Part shown: piece after piece, positions 46,052 to 56,248 of the stretch
Position numbering within the stretch: position 1 is the first letter of the stretch
Layout of the letters: every line of letters starts with the position of its first letter
DNA from: an uncultured Colwellia sp.
GTDB lineage: Bacteria > Pseudomonadota > Gammaproteobacteria > Enterobacterales > Alteromonadaceae
Direction of reading: 5' to 3'
Assembly (NCBI GenBank): GCA_913062815.1
Contig: CAJXWZ010000001.1
Location: forward strand, 1 to 64,000
Length of the DNA: 64,000 nt
Position numbers and translations under genes: made by a program
The notes under the pieces: model-generated
The model's input: only the letters and a program-made list of their open reading frames with translations
What the model was told of the DNA's origin: nothing
Database searches by the model: none

Positions 46052-49000
46052 TTGCGGATATCTTTTAAACTACTAGCTATAACCTTTGCCGGGATTGTTA
46101 CTTTTTTTCCTTATCACATAGTAACTAGTTGGTTATTAACCCCTACTGATAACCTTTTAAACAACATTACTGTCATCTTGCAATGCACAAGCGGTATCAT
46201 TCTATTTATTTGTTTTAAAAAAACGCAATCACAATCTTTTAAATTATTTTGGCAATATTTATTGCTCGCAATAATTGCTATCTTACTAAGCAAATTATTA
46301 AATAACATTCCAATAAATATTAGCCCACAGCTATATAAAGATTTCACTTCACTCTTCATATATTTTTTCATTTTATTGGCAATTGAAACAAATCCACATT
46401 TAAGTGAGATTCCACTACATAAATACATAAGTGGCCGAGTACCTGCGATCCTTTTTACTCTCATTTGTTTTTGTTATTTTGTCTTATTACCTGCTGAGTT
46501 TTCATCTGAAATTTATCAGACAACAAAACCTTCTTTATTATTTCATTTGTTAATAAACATCCTAATTGTTACTCGGTTAGTGCTTTGCTTGGTAAACTGT
46601 AGAGATAACTTCTGGCGATATACATTTTCACTACTGGTTTTAAGTGCGGCTGTTTTACTTGTCGGCAATTTCAATGCCTATTTTGATCATCACTTAACGT
46701 TAATTAATACTAATAACTATGCTCTACAGCTTATTGCTTTGTTGCCTTATTTTTTATTAATACTCAGTACATACGCCACCTTGAAGGATAATGATTCTCC
46801 TGCACCTATAGAGAAAGAGTATTCTGCAGAGCCATACATTTTACTTATCATGTTTATACCTGCTGCGATCCATTTATACGGCTTGGAACAACAGCTTTTT
46901 TATAGTGTTAATTCTAACCTTCAATCACTTATCATCTTGCTTTGGCTCTTTATTGGCTCTGCTCTACTATTAAGCATCGCTCTTACTCGTCACAATCACA
47001 CTAAAAAATTGAAAAACAGTCTCTTTTTTGAGCAAGAACAAGGCAAGCAACTTGCTGATTTAAACAATGATTTAACAGATGCTTTAGCAAATAGTGAATA
47101 TAAAGCAATAGTCAATGCATCGAACAATGCCATATTAACGACCTCTACAACAGGTGAAATATTATCTGCCAACCCCGCCGCTGTTCAAATGTTTCAAAGC
47201 CTTGAACAAGAGTTAAAAGGATTATCTGTTAGTAATCTTTTTGCTGAAAAGGATGAAATGCATTTCTTCTTCGATTTTCAAAGTAATGTTTATTCATTAC
47301 AACGAAAAGACTTAGGTATATCAGTAGAATGTGTTTCGCTTCGTTCAGATGGTACCGAATTTCCAGCGCAAGCTGAACTGCAATGGGCTGAACGTGCCAA
47401 GCAACCTCTTATTGTTATTACTTTCATTAACTTATCAGCGAGAAAGCATGCTGAAAAACAAGCATTGGAATTAAAGGATAAGTTTATTGCAAATATTTCA
47501 CATGAGTTTAGAACACCATTAACCATCATTAATGGCATTATTGACCGATACCTAAATAAAGCATCTGATGAACTTGAAAGTGAAGAGTTAACGACAGCAA
47601 AACGAAATGGTTTACGATTGGTGCGCATGGTTGAGCAACTGTTAGAGTTATCACGCTTAAGCGACAATCCTCAACTGACCTTAAATACTTATCGATTAAA
47701 GACCTTAATGATGATGCCTGTCGATTCATTTTCGAGACTGGCATCACAAAGTAACTTAACATTTAATAGCAAGATACCAGACAATTTATGGCTAGAATGT
47801 GACGGTCAAGCATTCGAGAAAATAATATTTAACCTACTTGCCAACGCTATAAAATACACACCTAAGGGTGGCTCTGTTCGAGTCAATGCTTACCTTGAAC
47901 AAGACACCATTATTATTGATATTATTGACACCGGCATAGGTATTAATAAAAGCTCACAAGACAAAATATTTGAACGTTTCCAACGAGCAGACGACGTAAA
48001 GAATCAAGCAACTTTTGGTGTGGGTATTGGCTTATCATTAGTGAACGAGTTAGTGAAAGCACATGGTTGGCGTATCAGTTTAGTTAGCGAGCAAGGACAC
48101 GGTAGTAAGTTTAGTCTTTCGTTGCCATTAGCTATAGCAAGCCAAGTTGAAAAAGAAGTACCTATGAGTGTTTCAGAAAATGAAGTGACCTCTTTACTTA
48201 CTGAGCAGCGAACCACTGTGAATGCTCAGGCTGATCACTCTCAGCAAGTTGTACTAGTGATAGAAGATAATCTCGATATGCAAAGTCATATAAAACAAGT
48301 TATTGAACAACAACACCATTGTATTCTTGCCGGTAGTGGCGAATTAGGTTTACAACTTGCACAAGAGTATATTCCTGATCTCATTGTTTGTGATTTGATG
48401 CTAACCGGTATTGATGGGTTTGAGGTGCTAACGCAACTGAAACAAGATGAAATAACGGCTCATATTCCAGTGATTTTACTCACTGCCAGATCAGATTTAG
48501 AAAGCAGATTACAGGGGCTTAATTTGCATGCTGATGAGTACTTAAGCAAACCGTTCAACCAACATGAATTACTTACTAGAATTCATAGCTTAATTACCAA
48601 TAGACAACGTTTACAAAGAAGCTACCGGCAAAAATTCAAAGAAGAGCAAAAATCTGATAGAAAAATAAATAGTCAGCAGAATGTGGCAAACTTAGTAAAA
48701 GATCCCATTGAGCAAAGTAGCTTGGATGAGAAGTTTTTAGATAAACTAGAAACTTTAATTGCTAAGCACTATACAGATCCTGAGCTTGATATATCAATTT
48801 TAGCAAGCAACCTAGCAATGAGTGAAAGACAATTGCAGCGGAAAATCAAAGTGCTTTTGGGTACGAGTCCTAATAACTTTATTAAAGAGTTTCGTTTAAA
48901 GAAAGCGCAAGAACTTCTCTTAAGTGGTGCACAAATAGGTCGCATTGCGTTAGATGTCGGTTTTTCATCTCAAACCTACTTTGGCCGCTGTTTCAAAGAA

Positions 49001-49054
49001 AGTTTTAATTGCACGCCAAAACAATATCAACAAGGCAATAGTCAAAGCGAATAG
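46052..49054 (+). CDS. hybrid sensor histidine kinase with receiver and AraC-type output
   Basis: The 1000-residue product begins with about eight or nine membrane helices (1-320). A PAS-like domain follows (about 350-465), then the phosphorylation helix FIANISHEFRTPLT (about 478-491). ATP-binding boxes appear in NLLANAIKYTPKGG, IDTGIGI and VGIGLSLVNELV. The receiver domain (about 730-850) has phospho-Asp in VCDLMLTGIDG and Lys in LSKPF. The C-terminal AraC helix-turn-helix (about 895-995) contains LAMSERQLQRKIKVLLG and GFSSQTYFGRCFKESF. It is thus a one-protein two-component system. The start is TTG at 46052 with AAGGAAAC just upstream. It is tail to tail with a propeller sensor gene, 41 bp apart. 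Confidence 0.93.
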   Translation: MRISFKLLAITFAGIVTFFPYHIVTSWLLTPTDNLLNNITVILQCTSGIILFICFKKTQSQSFKLFWQYLLLAIIAILLSKLLNNIPINISPQLYKDFTSLFIYFFILLAIETNPHLSEIPLHKYISGRVPAILFTLICFCYFVLLPAEFSSEIYQTTKPSLLFHLLINILIVTRLVLCLVNCRDNFWRYTFSLLVLSAAVLLVGNFNAYFDHHLTLINTNNYALQLIALLPYFLLILSTYATLKDNDSPAPIEKEYSAEPYILLIMFIPAAIHLYGLEQQLFYSVNSNLQSLIILLWLFIGSALLLSIALTRHNHTKKLKNSLFFEQEQGKQLADLNNDLTDALANSEYKAIVNASNNAILTTSTTGEILSANPAAVQMFQSLEQELKGLSVSNLFAEKDEMHFFFDFQSNVYSLQRKDLGISVECVSLRSDGTEFPAQAELQWAERAKQPLIVITFINLSARKHAEKQALELKDKFIANISHEFRTPLTIINGIIDRYLNKASDELESEELTTAKRNGLRLVRMVEQLLELSRLSDNPQLTLNTYRLKTLMMMPVDSFSRLASQSNLTFNSKIPDNLWLECDGQAFEKIIFNLLANAIKYTPKGGSVRVNAYLEQDTIIIDIIDTGIGINKSSQDKIFERFQRADDVKNQATFGVGIGLSLVNELVKAHGWRISLVSEQGHGSKFSLSLPLAIASQVEKEVPMSVSENEVTSLLTEQRTTVNAQADHSQQVVLVIEDNLDMQSHIKQVIEQQHHCILAGSGELGLQLAQEYIPDLIVCDLMLTGIDGFEVLTQLKQDEITAHIPVILLTARSDLESRLQGLNLHADEYLSKPFNQHELLTRIHSLITNRQRLQRSYRQKFKEEQKSDRKINSQQNVANLVKDPIEQSSLDEKFLDKLETLIAKHYTDPELDISILASNLAMSERQLQRKIKVLLGTSPNNFIKEFRLKKAQELLLSGAQIGRIALDVGFSSQTYFGRCFKESFNCTPKQYQQGNSQSE

Positions 49055-49095
49055 TATTAATTAAAATCAAATAGTTATGAATATATTCAATGTAG

Positions 49096-52000
49096 CTAGC
49101 TTTGTTTTAACTTGACTAGTTTCGACAATGCATCAACATCATGTTGTTGGATAACATCTAAATAATTAAAGGGCTGAACTTTGGGAGCATAAAAGCCTAA
49201 CCAGCTAATTTTATTATTTTTACCGACTTTTAAAGCATGTTCAGTAATAACACTTACTTGATCCCAAGACAAAGCCATAGGCTGTTCAAAATTGAAAGGA
49301 TAAAACGAATAAGCCATACCTGCCGCTATATTCGTCCCTAAAGCCTGCTCAAAACGATTTGATAAACGGTTCACTAAGTCACGAGCATTATTATCTTTTT
49401 CAAAACCAATAATAGCAAAAGTATCATTGGCCCAACGAATAACTAAATCATCAGGGTTACGACTATACAATAAAAGATCGGTAAGATTTACGAGTTGGCT
49501 ATTCGTCACTTTTTCAATATTTTCCAATTTCACCATAACAAAATATAAGCGAGGTAATAAACTGCGTTGTACAGGAAGGATGTTTTCATGAATTTGAGTC
49601 ATCAACTGACTTGCTTGTTCAATATAAATATCTAAATAACGACGACTTTTTACCCCCGTAACTTTATCCACCGTTGCAGCATCTTCAAGCTGCTGATTTG
49701 CTTGCTCAAGTTCGATGTTTTTCAGCTTAAACTCTTGCGTCTTTTCTTGAATCTGTTGTTTTAAATATGTTTTTTGCTGTTGCTCTATAAGTAATTTTCT
49801 ATTTAAAAATCGTGAATAGGATAATAAAAGTAATGCCAATGATACCGCATAGAGTAAGTACGCCCACCATGTATTCCATGGTGCAGGCTTGACAATGATA
49901 TCTAAAGATAAACCTGGGTCACTCCAAATATTGTCATTATTACCAGCAATAATTTGCAGCTGATACTCTCCTGAGGGTAAGTTGGTATATGACACACGTC
50001 TTGATTTACCAGCATCTATCCATTCATTATCAAAGCCTAACAATCGATACTTATATGATGTTGAGTCTGGATTTTCATAGTTTAAGCCCACATATTCAAA
50101 TGAAATTAATTGATCAGTATACTCTAACTCTAGCAATGACTGATCTGTGAAATAGTTATCAAACACTATTGGCTCATTCAATTTAAAAATATCTGTTAGC
50201 CTTACTTCAGGTGCTTTTAAATAAATATTACTATTTTCTGGCTTTACCGTTGAAAAACCTGTCCCTGCTCCAAAATACACTATGTTATCTAAGCCTTTGA
50301 AGATAGCTCCATGGTTGTAGTCTAAATCTACTAGCCCGTGGCTAAGATCAAAGTGCTTGAAACTTTTTCTTTTAGGTGAATATCGAGAAACTCCCTTATT
50401 CGAACTAAGCCAAATATCATTGTTTTCATCTTGAACCATCGAATAAACAGTCTGGCTTTTCATTCCATCTTTAGTATTTAAGTGAGCAAAATCATAATTC
50501 CCCTTAAGTCTATTTTCATAACTCAGTATGTTGAGGCCGGCTGCTTGAGTACTACTCCATAAATCGCCATTATTATCTATTAAGAGGTACCATGCTAAAT
50601 CACTGGAGATACTATTTAGGTTCTCACGGTTATTTTGAATATGAACAAATGACTCTAAATTTGGATCGAATCTATTAATTCCTCCGCCATAAGTAGCGAT
50701 CCAAATTATTCCTTGTTCATCTTCAAGTAAATGTAAAATATAGTTATTACTTGGTCCCTTTTCTGGTCTTAACTTATTTTTATTAAATCGGGTAAAAGAG
50801 CCGTCTTTATTTAATCGATTTAAGCCCTGATAGAAAGTTGATACCCATATGAGTCCTGCCTGATCTTTAATAATATCAGTGATACTATTAGCAGAGATAG
50901 ATGATGTTATTTTTTCATCATGTTTGTACGATGTTATTTCATTATTGTGTAAATTAATTCTGTATAAACCTGACGCCCGAGTACCTACCCATAAAGTATC
51001 CTTGTCTGCGAATAAAGTCATAATCCTAAGATCTGAAAAGAAGTTATTTAAGTCAATTCTTTTGATTACATTTTGCTTATGTATAAGTTTATATATACCG
51101 CCACTATAAGTACTAAAAATAGTGTATTCTTTATCGGGCTGTACAAAGCTAGTAATATTTCTACTAGCTAAGTTAGGGCTATTTTTTCCTGTATATTGAG
51201 CAAATGTAGTCATTGTAGGATCCCAACGATTCACTCCTGTAAATGTCCCAATCCACATCATTTTATTTTTATCTTCATAAAATGTGATTATATAGTCATT
51301 ACTTAAACTGTAGGGGTTATTCGGTGCATGATTGAAGAGAGTAAAAGCATCTTTATTGAAGTTATAGATGGATAAACCATTATCTGTTGCAATCCAAATA
51401 TTCTCTTTTGAATCTTGATATATACTATTTATGACATTGCTACTTATCACGTCACTTTCTAAAGAATTAAATTGGTAATGAACATATTCATCTATCACTT
51501 GATTATACTTGAGTAGACCTCTATCAACAGTGCCTACCCAAATATTGCCCGATGTATCAACATAAAGTGTATTTATAAATTTGTTTATATAATTGCTTTT
51601 ATTACTGTCACCAAATTTAATTGACTTAACAAAGTTTCCTTGTAAATCAAAAACTGATATTCCTCCACCATTAGTTCCAACCCAAATTTGATTGTCGTTA
51701 GTTTCTGTAATGGCGTGTATTGTATTGTGGGATAGGCTATTAGGATTCCCAAGTTCTTGGAATATTTGGGTTGTTTTTATTTCACCTTTGCTTTCTGACA
51801 ATATATTTAAGCCATTATCTGTACCGATCCAAAGGTTGCCCGTACTATCTTCAAAAAGTATATTTACTGTATCGTCCGAGATAGGGTTTTGTGTGCTTTT
51901 AGAAGTAATATGAATAAAATCCTGATTACTATTTCGATACAGATTAAGACCCCCTCCTCTAGTTCCAACCCAAAGACGGTTTCTCTTATCCGTTAAGATA

Positions 52001-52257
52001 CGACTTATTACATTAGAGCTTAATGAGTTTTTTACCCCAGGGTCGTGATAATGACTAACGAGTTGGTGACCATCAAATCGATGTAGGCCTTCTTGAGCCC
52101 CAAACCACATAAACCCTTGACTATCCTGAGCAATAGTCATCACAAACTGGTACGAAATAGGATTATCAATACCAAAATTTTTAAACAACTTATCGTTTTG
52201 AGCACATATTGAAGAACTAAATAGTAAAGACAAAAACAAACAGAATTTATTTAACAT
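49096..52257 (-). CDS. two-component-regulator-type beta-propeller sensor with degenerate GGDEF domain
   Basis: The 1053-residue product has a signal peptide (to about CAQ) and a long array of propeller repeats, each with a W-x-G-T/W-I-G motif (for example LWVGTRGGGLNLYR, IWVGTNGGGISVF; about 25-680). A Y_Y_Y domain follows (about 710-790, ending GEYQLQIIAGNNDNIWS). One membrane helix is at about 800-818 and a coiled coil at about 825-865. The C-terminal domain begins DKVTGVKSRRYLDIY like a GGDEF domain, but the active-site loop reads RWANDTF where RWGGDEF is expected. It is therefore probably not a diguanylate cyclase. No histidine kinase domain is present. Confidence 0.88.
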   Translation of the reverse strand: MLNKFCLFLSLLFSSSICAQNDKLFKNFGIDNPISYQFVMTIAQDSQGFMWFGAQEGLHRFDGHQLVSHYHDPGVKNSLSSNVISRILTDKRNRLWVGTRGGGLNLYRNSNQDFIHITSKSTQNPISDDTVNILFEDSTGNLWIGTDNGLNILSESKGEIKTTQIFQELGNPNSLSHNTIHAITETNDNQIWVGTNGGGISVFDLQGNFVKSIKFGDSNKSNYINKFINTLYVDTSGNIWVGTVDRGLLKYNQVIDEYVHYQFNSLESDVISSNVINSIYQDSKENIWIATDNGLSIYNFNKDAFTLFNHAPNNPYSLSNDYIITFYEDKNKMMWIGTFTGVNRWDPTMTTFAQYTGKNSPNLASRNITSFVQPDKEYTIFSTYSGGIYKLIHKQNVIKRIDLNNFFSDLRIMTLFADKDTLWVGTRASGLYRINLHNNEITSYKHDEKITSSISANSITDIIKDQAGLIWVSTFYQGLNRLNKDGSFTRFNKNKLRPEKGPSNNYILHLLEDEQGIIWIATYGGGINRFDPNLESFVHIQNNRENLNSISSDLAWYLLIDNNGDLWSSTQAAGLNILSYENRLKGNYDFAHLNTKDGMKSQTVYSMVQDENNDIWLSSNKGVSRYSPKRKSFKHFDLSHGLVDLDYNHGAIFKGLDNIVYFGAGTGFSTVKPENSNIYLKAPEVRLTDIFKLNEPIVFDNYFTDQSLLELEYTDQLISFEYVGLNYENPDSTSYKYRLLGFDNEWIDAGKSRRVSYTNLPSGEYQLQIIAGNNDNIWSDPGLSLDIIVKPAPWNTWWAYLLYAVSLALLLLSYSRFLNRKLLIEQQQKTYLKQQIQEKTQEFKLKNIELEQANQQLEDAATVDKVTGVKSRRYLDIYIEQASQLMTQIHENILPVQRSLLPRLYFVMVKLENIEKVTNSQLVNLTDLLLYSRNPDDLVIRWANDTFAIIGFEKDNNARDLVNRLSNRFEQALGTNIAAGMAYSFYPFNFEQPMALSWDQVSVITEHALKVGKNNKISWLGFYAPKVQPFNYLDVIQQHDVDALSKLVKLKQS

Positions 52258-52307
52258 AGTTTTACTTCAGCAATAACTTGAATCGTTATTAATAATACAG
52301 GTGCAAT

Positions 52308-52336
52308 AAAAAAGCCACTGAAAAACAGTGGCTTTT
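52308..52336 (-). terminator. terminator of the GLLWKT-repeat subtilase gene
   Basis: The minus strand reads AAAAGCCACTG, a five-base loop, CAGTGGCTTTTTT, 14 bp after the stop at 52350. It has a strong stem and a U tract. Confidence 0.9.
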
Positions 52337-52349
52337 GCAAAATTAATCA

Positions 52350-54050
52350 TTACTGTGGTTTAACCCAATGGTTAATTTTAATAGTTGCAACTTCTATATC
52401 TTCTAGGCTAGTTTTCCATAATAATCCATCTATGCCAAAACCTGTTTTCCAAAGTAAACCATCCGTTTCAAAACCAGTTTTCCATAACAATCCATCCGTC
52501 GATGCTGTATTATTCCAGATAGTATTACTTTCATCAAAATTCGTCTTCCAAAGCAGTCCTGAGCCTTCCAAAGCGGGGGAATTTGTATCCCACACATATT
52601 CTTGCCCTAAATTTTCAACATAAAAATTGCCATCACTATCGATATTTGACGGACCATAATAATGTAGCTCTCCACTTAAATCTTTGGCTATGTCTAATGC
52701 ATTATTTGCGCAGTTATTAGCATTACTATAAAGTGCGTTAAATGCGCTTACCAGCCCAGCACCTTGTTGAAAAACACTATATCTTATCGTTTCATCAGCA
52801 TTGTTTGCTCTATATGCGCCATCCATTAAACGACATTTAACTTGATCGGGCGTTAGTGATGGGTTATCAGTCAACAGTAAAGCAACTACACCTGAAACAA
52901 CCGCTGCGGCTTGTGATGTACCAGACATTTCAAAATAGCGACCGCCATCATGAAATTCAGGGTGCTCTGTGACTATTTGGGAGTCAAAGGACATCAACCC
53001 CGGTAAATGACCTCCTGGAGCAACAATGTCCGGCTTAACAAACCCTTCAACTGTAGGTCCTGCAGCACTGAAGCTGGCCATTTTATCATCTGAATAACTA
53101 AAAGCAGTATAATCATCCGTCATTGCGCCTACTGTAATAATGTAAGGAACATTACCCGGTACGCCGATTGTCATGGGATCTGGCCCTTTATTACCGGCAG
53201 AAGCTACCACCACAATACCTGCTTGCCAAGCCTTCATTACCGCTAGATTCAACGGATCATCCCAATAATGCGATCGTACCGGACCACTAAAAGACATATT
53301 GAGCACGCGTAAGTTAATTTGATCTTTTACTTGTAAAGCCCAATCAATACCACGGATAACATCGGCATAAGTTCCTTTTCCTTCGGCATCAAACGCTTTA
53401 ATACCAACGTGTGCTGCATTAGGTGCTACGCCGTAAATTCGACCGTCAACATCATAATCGCTGTTAGTCGCAATACTTGCAACATGAGTACCATGACCAC
53501 TGGCTTCATCATCATAATTACTGACCGTATTGTTAATCGCATCATAGGTTCCCCATGCTTTATCTCGACCATATAGATCGAGTGACAAACCTGGCAGTTG
53601 ATCTAATCCAGTATCTAAGAACCCAATAGTGACACCTTCTCCATAATTACCAAAAAGATGAACTAACGACGCATCTATTTGTTCGGTCACTACCGATTTT
53701 GGTTGCCAACGACGTTGTCCAACACGCAGACCACTCATTTCTACTTGATGATTATCAGAAACCTTAATCTTAAGTTTACTTTTTAAGCTTACTAATTGAG
53801 ATTTTGTTAATTCTACAGCTACAGAATCAATAATTGCCAATTCATGTGTTGGTTTTACACCGAGTTTTTTTAGTGTTAATTTCAATAATGCATAATTCTT
53901 TGCACTAATAATATACGATTTGCTTTCTTGAACTTTTTCTATTTCTACATTGTTTAGTGCTGACTTGAACCCTGCTAGTAGGCCCAATGATATAACAATA
54001 CTTACAATAATAAGCAGCTTTGACATTTGATTATTCGAAGTGAACGACAT
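52350..54050 (-). CDS. S8 subtilase with C-terminal GLLWKT repeats
   Basis: The 566-residue product has one N-terminal membrane or signal segment (about 10-28), a short propeptide-like region and an S8 catalytic domain. Triad residues are D146 in FLDTGLD, H186 in SGHGTHVA and Ser about 377 in SGTSQAAAVVSG; the oxyanion Asn is in VVASAGNKG. After the domain (from about 500) it carries LLWKT motifs: one in SGLLWKTNFDES and three tandem 11-residue units DGLLWKTGFET, DGLLWKTGFGI and DGLLWKTSLED. The end is short (INHWVKPQ). The N-terminal segment lacks a clear cleavage site, so the enzyme may stay membrane-anchored. The role of the repeats is unknown. Confidence 0.9.
   Translation of the reverse strand: MSFTSNNQMSKLLIIVSIVISLGLLAGFKSALNNVEIEKVQESKSYIISAKNYALLKLTLKKLGVKPTHELAIIDSVAVELTKSQLVSLKSKLKIKVSDNHQVEMSGLRVGQRRWQPKSVVTEQIDASLVHLFGNYGEGVTIGFLDTGLDQLPGLSLDLYGRDKAWGTYDAINNTVSNYDDEASGHGTHVASIATNSDYDVDGRIYGVAPNAAHVGIKAFDAEGKGTYADVIRGIDWALQVKDQINLRVLNMSFSGPVRSHYWDDPLNLAVMKAWQAGIVVVASAGNKGPDPMTIGVPGNVPYIITVGAMTDDYTAFSYSDDKMASFSAAGPTVEGFVKPDIVAPGGHLPGLMSFDSQIVTEHPEFHDGGRYFEMSGTSQAAAVVSGVVALLLTDNPSLTPDQVKCRLMDGAYRANNADETIRYSVFQQGAGLVSAFNALYSNANNCANNALDIAKDLSGELHYYGPSNIDSDGNFYVENLGQEYVWDTNSPALEGSGLLWKTNFDESNTIWNNTASTDGLLWKTGFETDGLLWKTGFGIDGLLWKTSLEDIEVATIKINHWVKPQ
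52392..52553 (-). repeat. 33-bp coding repeats (GLLWKT units)
   Basis: The 3' end of the subtilase gene contains tandem 33-bp units that encode (D)GLLWKT followed by four variable residues, plus one earlier, more distant unit. The units also share DNA sequence, such as TGGAAAAC, suggesting recent duplication. The Trp-Lys-Thr core is invariant. Confidence 0.8.
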
Positions 54051-54352
54051 TCTAATTCCCCTTTGCCCAATACATCTTTCAAAATACGTTTTTATATTTT
54101 TTTAAAACATTAGGGTGTATTTGTTTACATCTCATAACACCCTATTAACTGGGTTTAAATTGTTAATATGGTGTTACAAAAAACACATTATTATGAAACA
54201 TAAACTAAATGCGCCCTAATCACAATACCTTTTCGCTCTCTTTAGAGCACCCAAAATACAAGGTGATTTAAACAAAAATATCCAGTTCATATTTATGAAC
54301 TGGATATCAAGTACTTGAAGGGAACTGCATCAAATACTTAAATCAATTCAAG
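54051..54352. other. gap between two subtilase genes
   Basis: This 302-bp region holds the terminator of the upstream gene (54274-54308) and the promoter side of the GLLWKT-repeat subtilase gene. It is AT-rich. No open frame or other regulatory dyad was recognised. Confidence 0.55.
54274..54308 (-). terminator. terminator of the PA-domain subtilase gene
   Basis: The minus strand forms ATATCCAGTTCATA, a short loop, ATGAACTGGATAT, followed by TTTTTG. It lies about 45 bp past the stop at 54353. Confidence 0.8.
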
Positions 54353-56248
54353 TTAGAAATTTACCGTCACATCACTTGAACAGTTGCTAGTACCTTGGTC
54401 ACAAACTTGGTAAGTATAAGAGCCATAAGTTTTAAAACTATCAGTATAAGCGCCATCGTTAGCGGTCGTTGTTCTTAAAGAACCGTTACGGTAAATATCA
54501 ACACTTGATGTTGACGCACCATTCCAGCTTACATCAACTTTATTCTTACCCTTAGAGCGGTAACCATTTGCATCAACGGTGATATCTCCGGCAGGAGGCG
54601 GGGTAACATCACCATCACAACCATTAGCAGCTAAGTAATCATTGGCAGCTTTTGCTTGAGCAATACCGTGACCAAAATAAACGTCATGACCGGCAGCACC
54701 ACTATCCATTGCTGTTGCTTTCAGTACATCACGAATTTCAGTCCCCGTACAACCGTTATGATTTGACCAAACTAGTGCAGCAATACCTGCTACAGCAGGC
54801 GTTGCCATTGAAGTACCCGTCATTAAGCCGTAATCACTGGTACCAATTGAAACATCTGCCGAAGCAGCAGCGAGTATTGCAGCGCGATCTTCAAACGCGG
54901 CACCTGCAGCAGGAATAGATGTTGCATTGGTATCGCCTAACGTTGCGTATAACATACCCGCTTCGTTATTAATGATAATTGCGCCAATACCACCAGAGTT
55001 TTCACAGTTTTGAACCTTGTCATGAAAAGAGATAACACCACGGTCGATAACACAAACATTACCGTTAGCACCAGAATCTGTTGCCTCAGCAGTTCCCATA
55101 TAGAAAGTGTTACCACTTGCATTACCTGCATTTTCCATCGAAGAAGAAGCTATCGCTTGGCCATCAACACTCACAATTGAGTTGGTAGCCATACCCGCTG
55201 GATATGTTGATAATACGTCGACACCACCAGCAGTGATCTCTACACAAATAGTTTCATCTGTTACTGTAGTTTGGCGTTTACCTCTACCCGTTGTTACTGT
55301 ACAACTTGGGTATTGAGATTCTGTATAACGGTTGTTATCAGCGTCATTTCCACCGACCATCATAACGGATGAATAACCCGCAGGGTATGAGCGAACATCA
55401 TTGCCATCGTTACCTGCAGCAGCAAGCACTAAACCACCATCAGCGGTAAATGCTTTAAATGCATTTTCTTCTGTACTGTTTGCACCACCGCCACCAAGAC
55501 TCATACTGATAATATTAGCGCCAGCCTGAGCACACTTGTCAGCAGCGTAGGCCAAATCTGAAGAATAGCCCCAACCATCAGCATTGAATACTTTAACTAT
55601 GTGCATATCAACACCGGGAGCCATACCAACAACACCAATATTGTTGTCAGCTGCTCCGATAGTACCAGCTACATGGGTACCATGAGGGCCACCATTCTCA
55701 TCCCAATTACCTGTACCTGAGTCATTATCACCAGTAATGTTGTTCCAAGCGAAATCTTGATTTGATCGATCTAAACCAGAATCAATAACACAAACCTTCA
55801 TACCCGCATTAGCGTTAAAACTTACTTGATCTGCTTGTGATTGATAAACAGAATAAGGTGTTAACTGCTCATTCATTGGGTTTCCAGCATCATCGCTAAA
55901 TTGAGATAACGGCATACGACGATGATCTTCTTCAATCATGTTGATGTGAGGGTTATTCATTCGGGCTTTAGAAAGAACCAACTCTTCCTCTGTTAATGAA
56001 TTTGCGAAATTACGAGGGTCATTCATTAAACTTTTAACTTCTTCCAAGCTTTTTCCTGAGAATTTAAACGCAATAAAAGCTTTTCCTTCAACTTTAATTT
56101 CAGCGCCAAGCTGTTTAGCAAGTGCTTTTACATTACCTCTTTTACTTTCTTCTACTTTAACGATATATCTATCATCAGCTGCTTGTGTTGAAAAAGCCGC
56201 TGTAACTGCTAGGGCAAGCATTGAGGTTGCAAACTTTGAAACTTTCAT
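54353..56248 (-). CDS. secreted S8 subtilase with PA insert and a C-terminal Ig/FnIII-like domain
   Basis: The 631-residue product has a signal peptide (to about TQAADD), an I9-type propeptide (about 25-105) and the catalytic domain. Triad motifs are VCVIDSGLDR (Asp about 154), GGPHGTHVAGTIG (His) and LMTGTSMATPAVAG (Ser). A protease-associated domain interrupts the catalytic domain (about 340-465, including VCVIDRGVISFHDKVQNCENSGGIGAII). After a Pro-rich linker (VTPPPAG) a short beta domain of about 80 residues ends in CSSDVTVNF, with a CDQGTSNC pair that probably forms a disulfide. A typical exported degradative protease of marine bacteria. It is divergent from the subtilase at 56686. Confidence 0.93.
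   Translation of the reverse strand: MKVSKFATSMLALAVTAAFSTQAADDRYIVKVEESKRGNVKALAKQLGAEIKVEGKAFIAFKFSGKSLEEVKSLMNDPRNFANSLTEEELVLSKARMNNPHINMIEEDHRRMPLSQFSDDAGNPMNEQLTPYSVYQSQADQVSFNANAGMKVCVIDSGLDRSNQDFAWNNITGDNDSGTGNWDENGGPHGTHVAGTIGAADNNIGVVGMAPGVDMHIVKVFNADGWGYSSDLAYAADKCAQAGANIISMSLGGGGANSTEENAFKAFTADGGLVLAAAGNDGNDVRSYPAGYSSVMMVGGNDADNNRYTESQYPSCTVTTGRGKRQTTVTDETICVEITAGGVDVLSTYPAGMATNSIVSVDGQAIASSSMENAGNASGNTFYMGTAEATDSGANGNVCVIDRGVISFHDKVQNCENSGGIGAIIINNEAGMLYATLGDTNATSIPAAGAAFEDRAAILAAASADVSIGTSDYGLMTGTSMATPAVAGIAALVWSNHNGCTGTEIRDVLKATAMDSGAAGHDVYFGHGIAQAKAANDYLAANGCDGDVTPPPAGDITVDANGYRSKGKNKVDVSWNGASTSSVDIYRNGSLRTTTANDGAYTDSFKTYGSYTYQVCDQGTSNCSSDVTVNF

Noticed and set aside
49096..52257. 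An active diguanylate cyclase.
   Set aside because: The active-site loop is ANDTF instead of GGDEF, so the glycines and the key acidic residue are altered.
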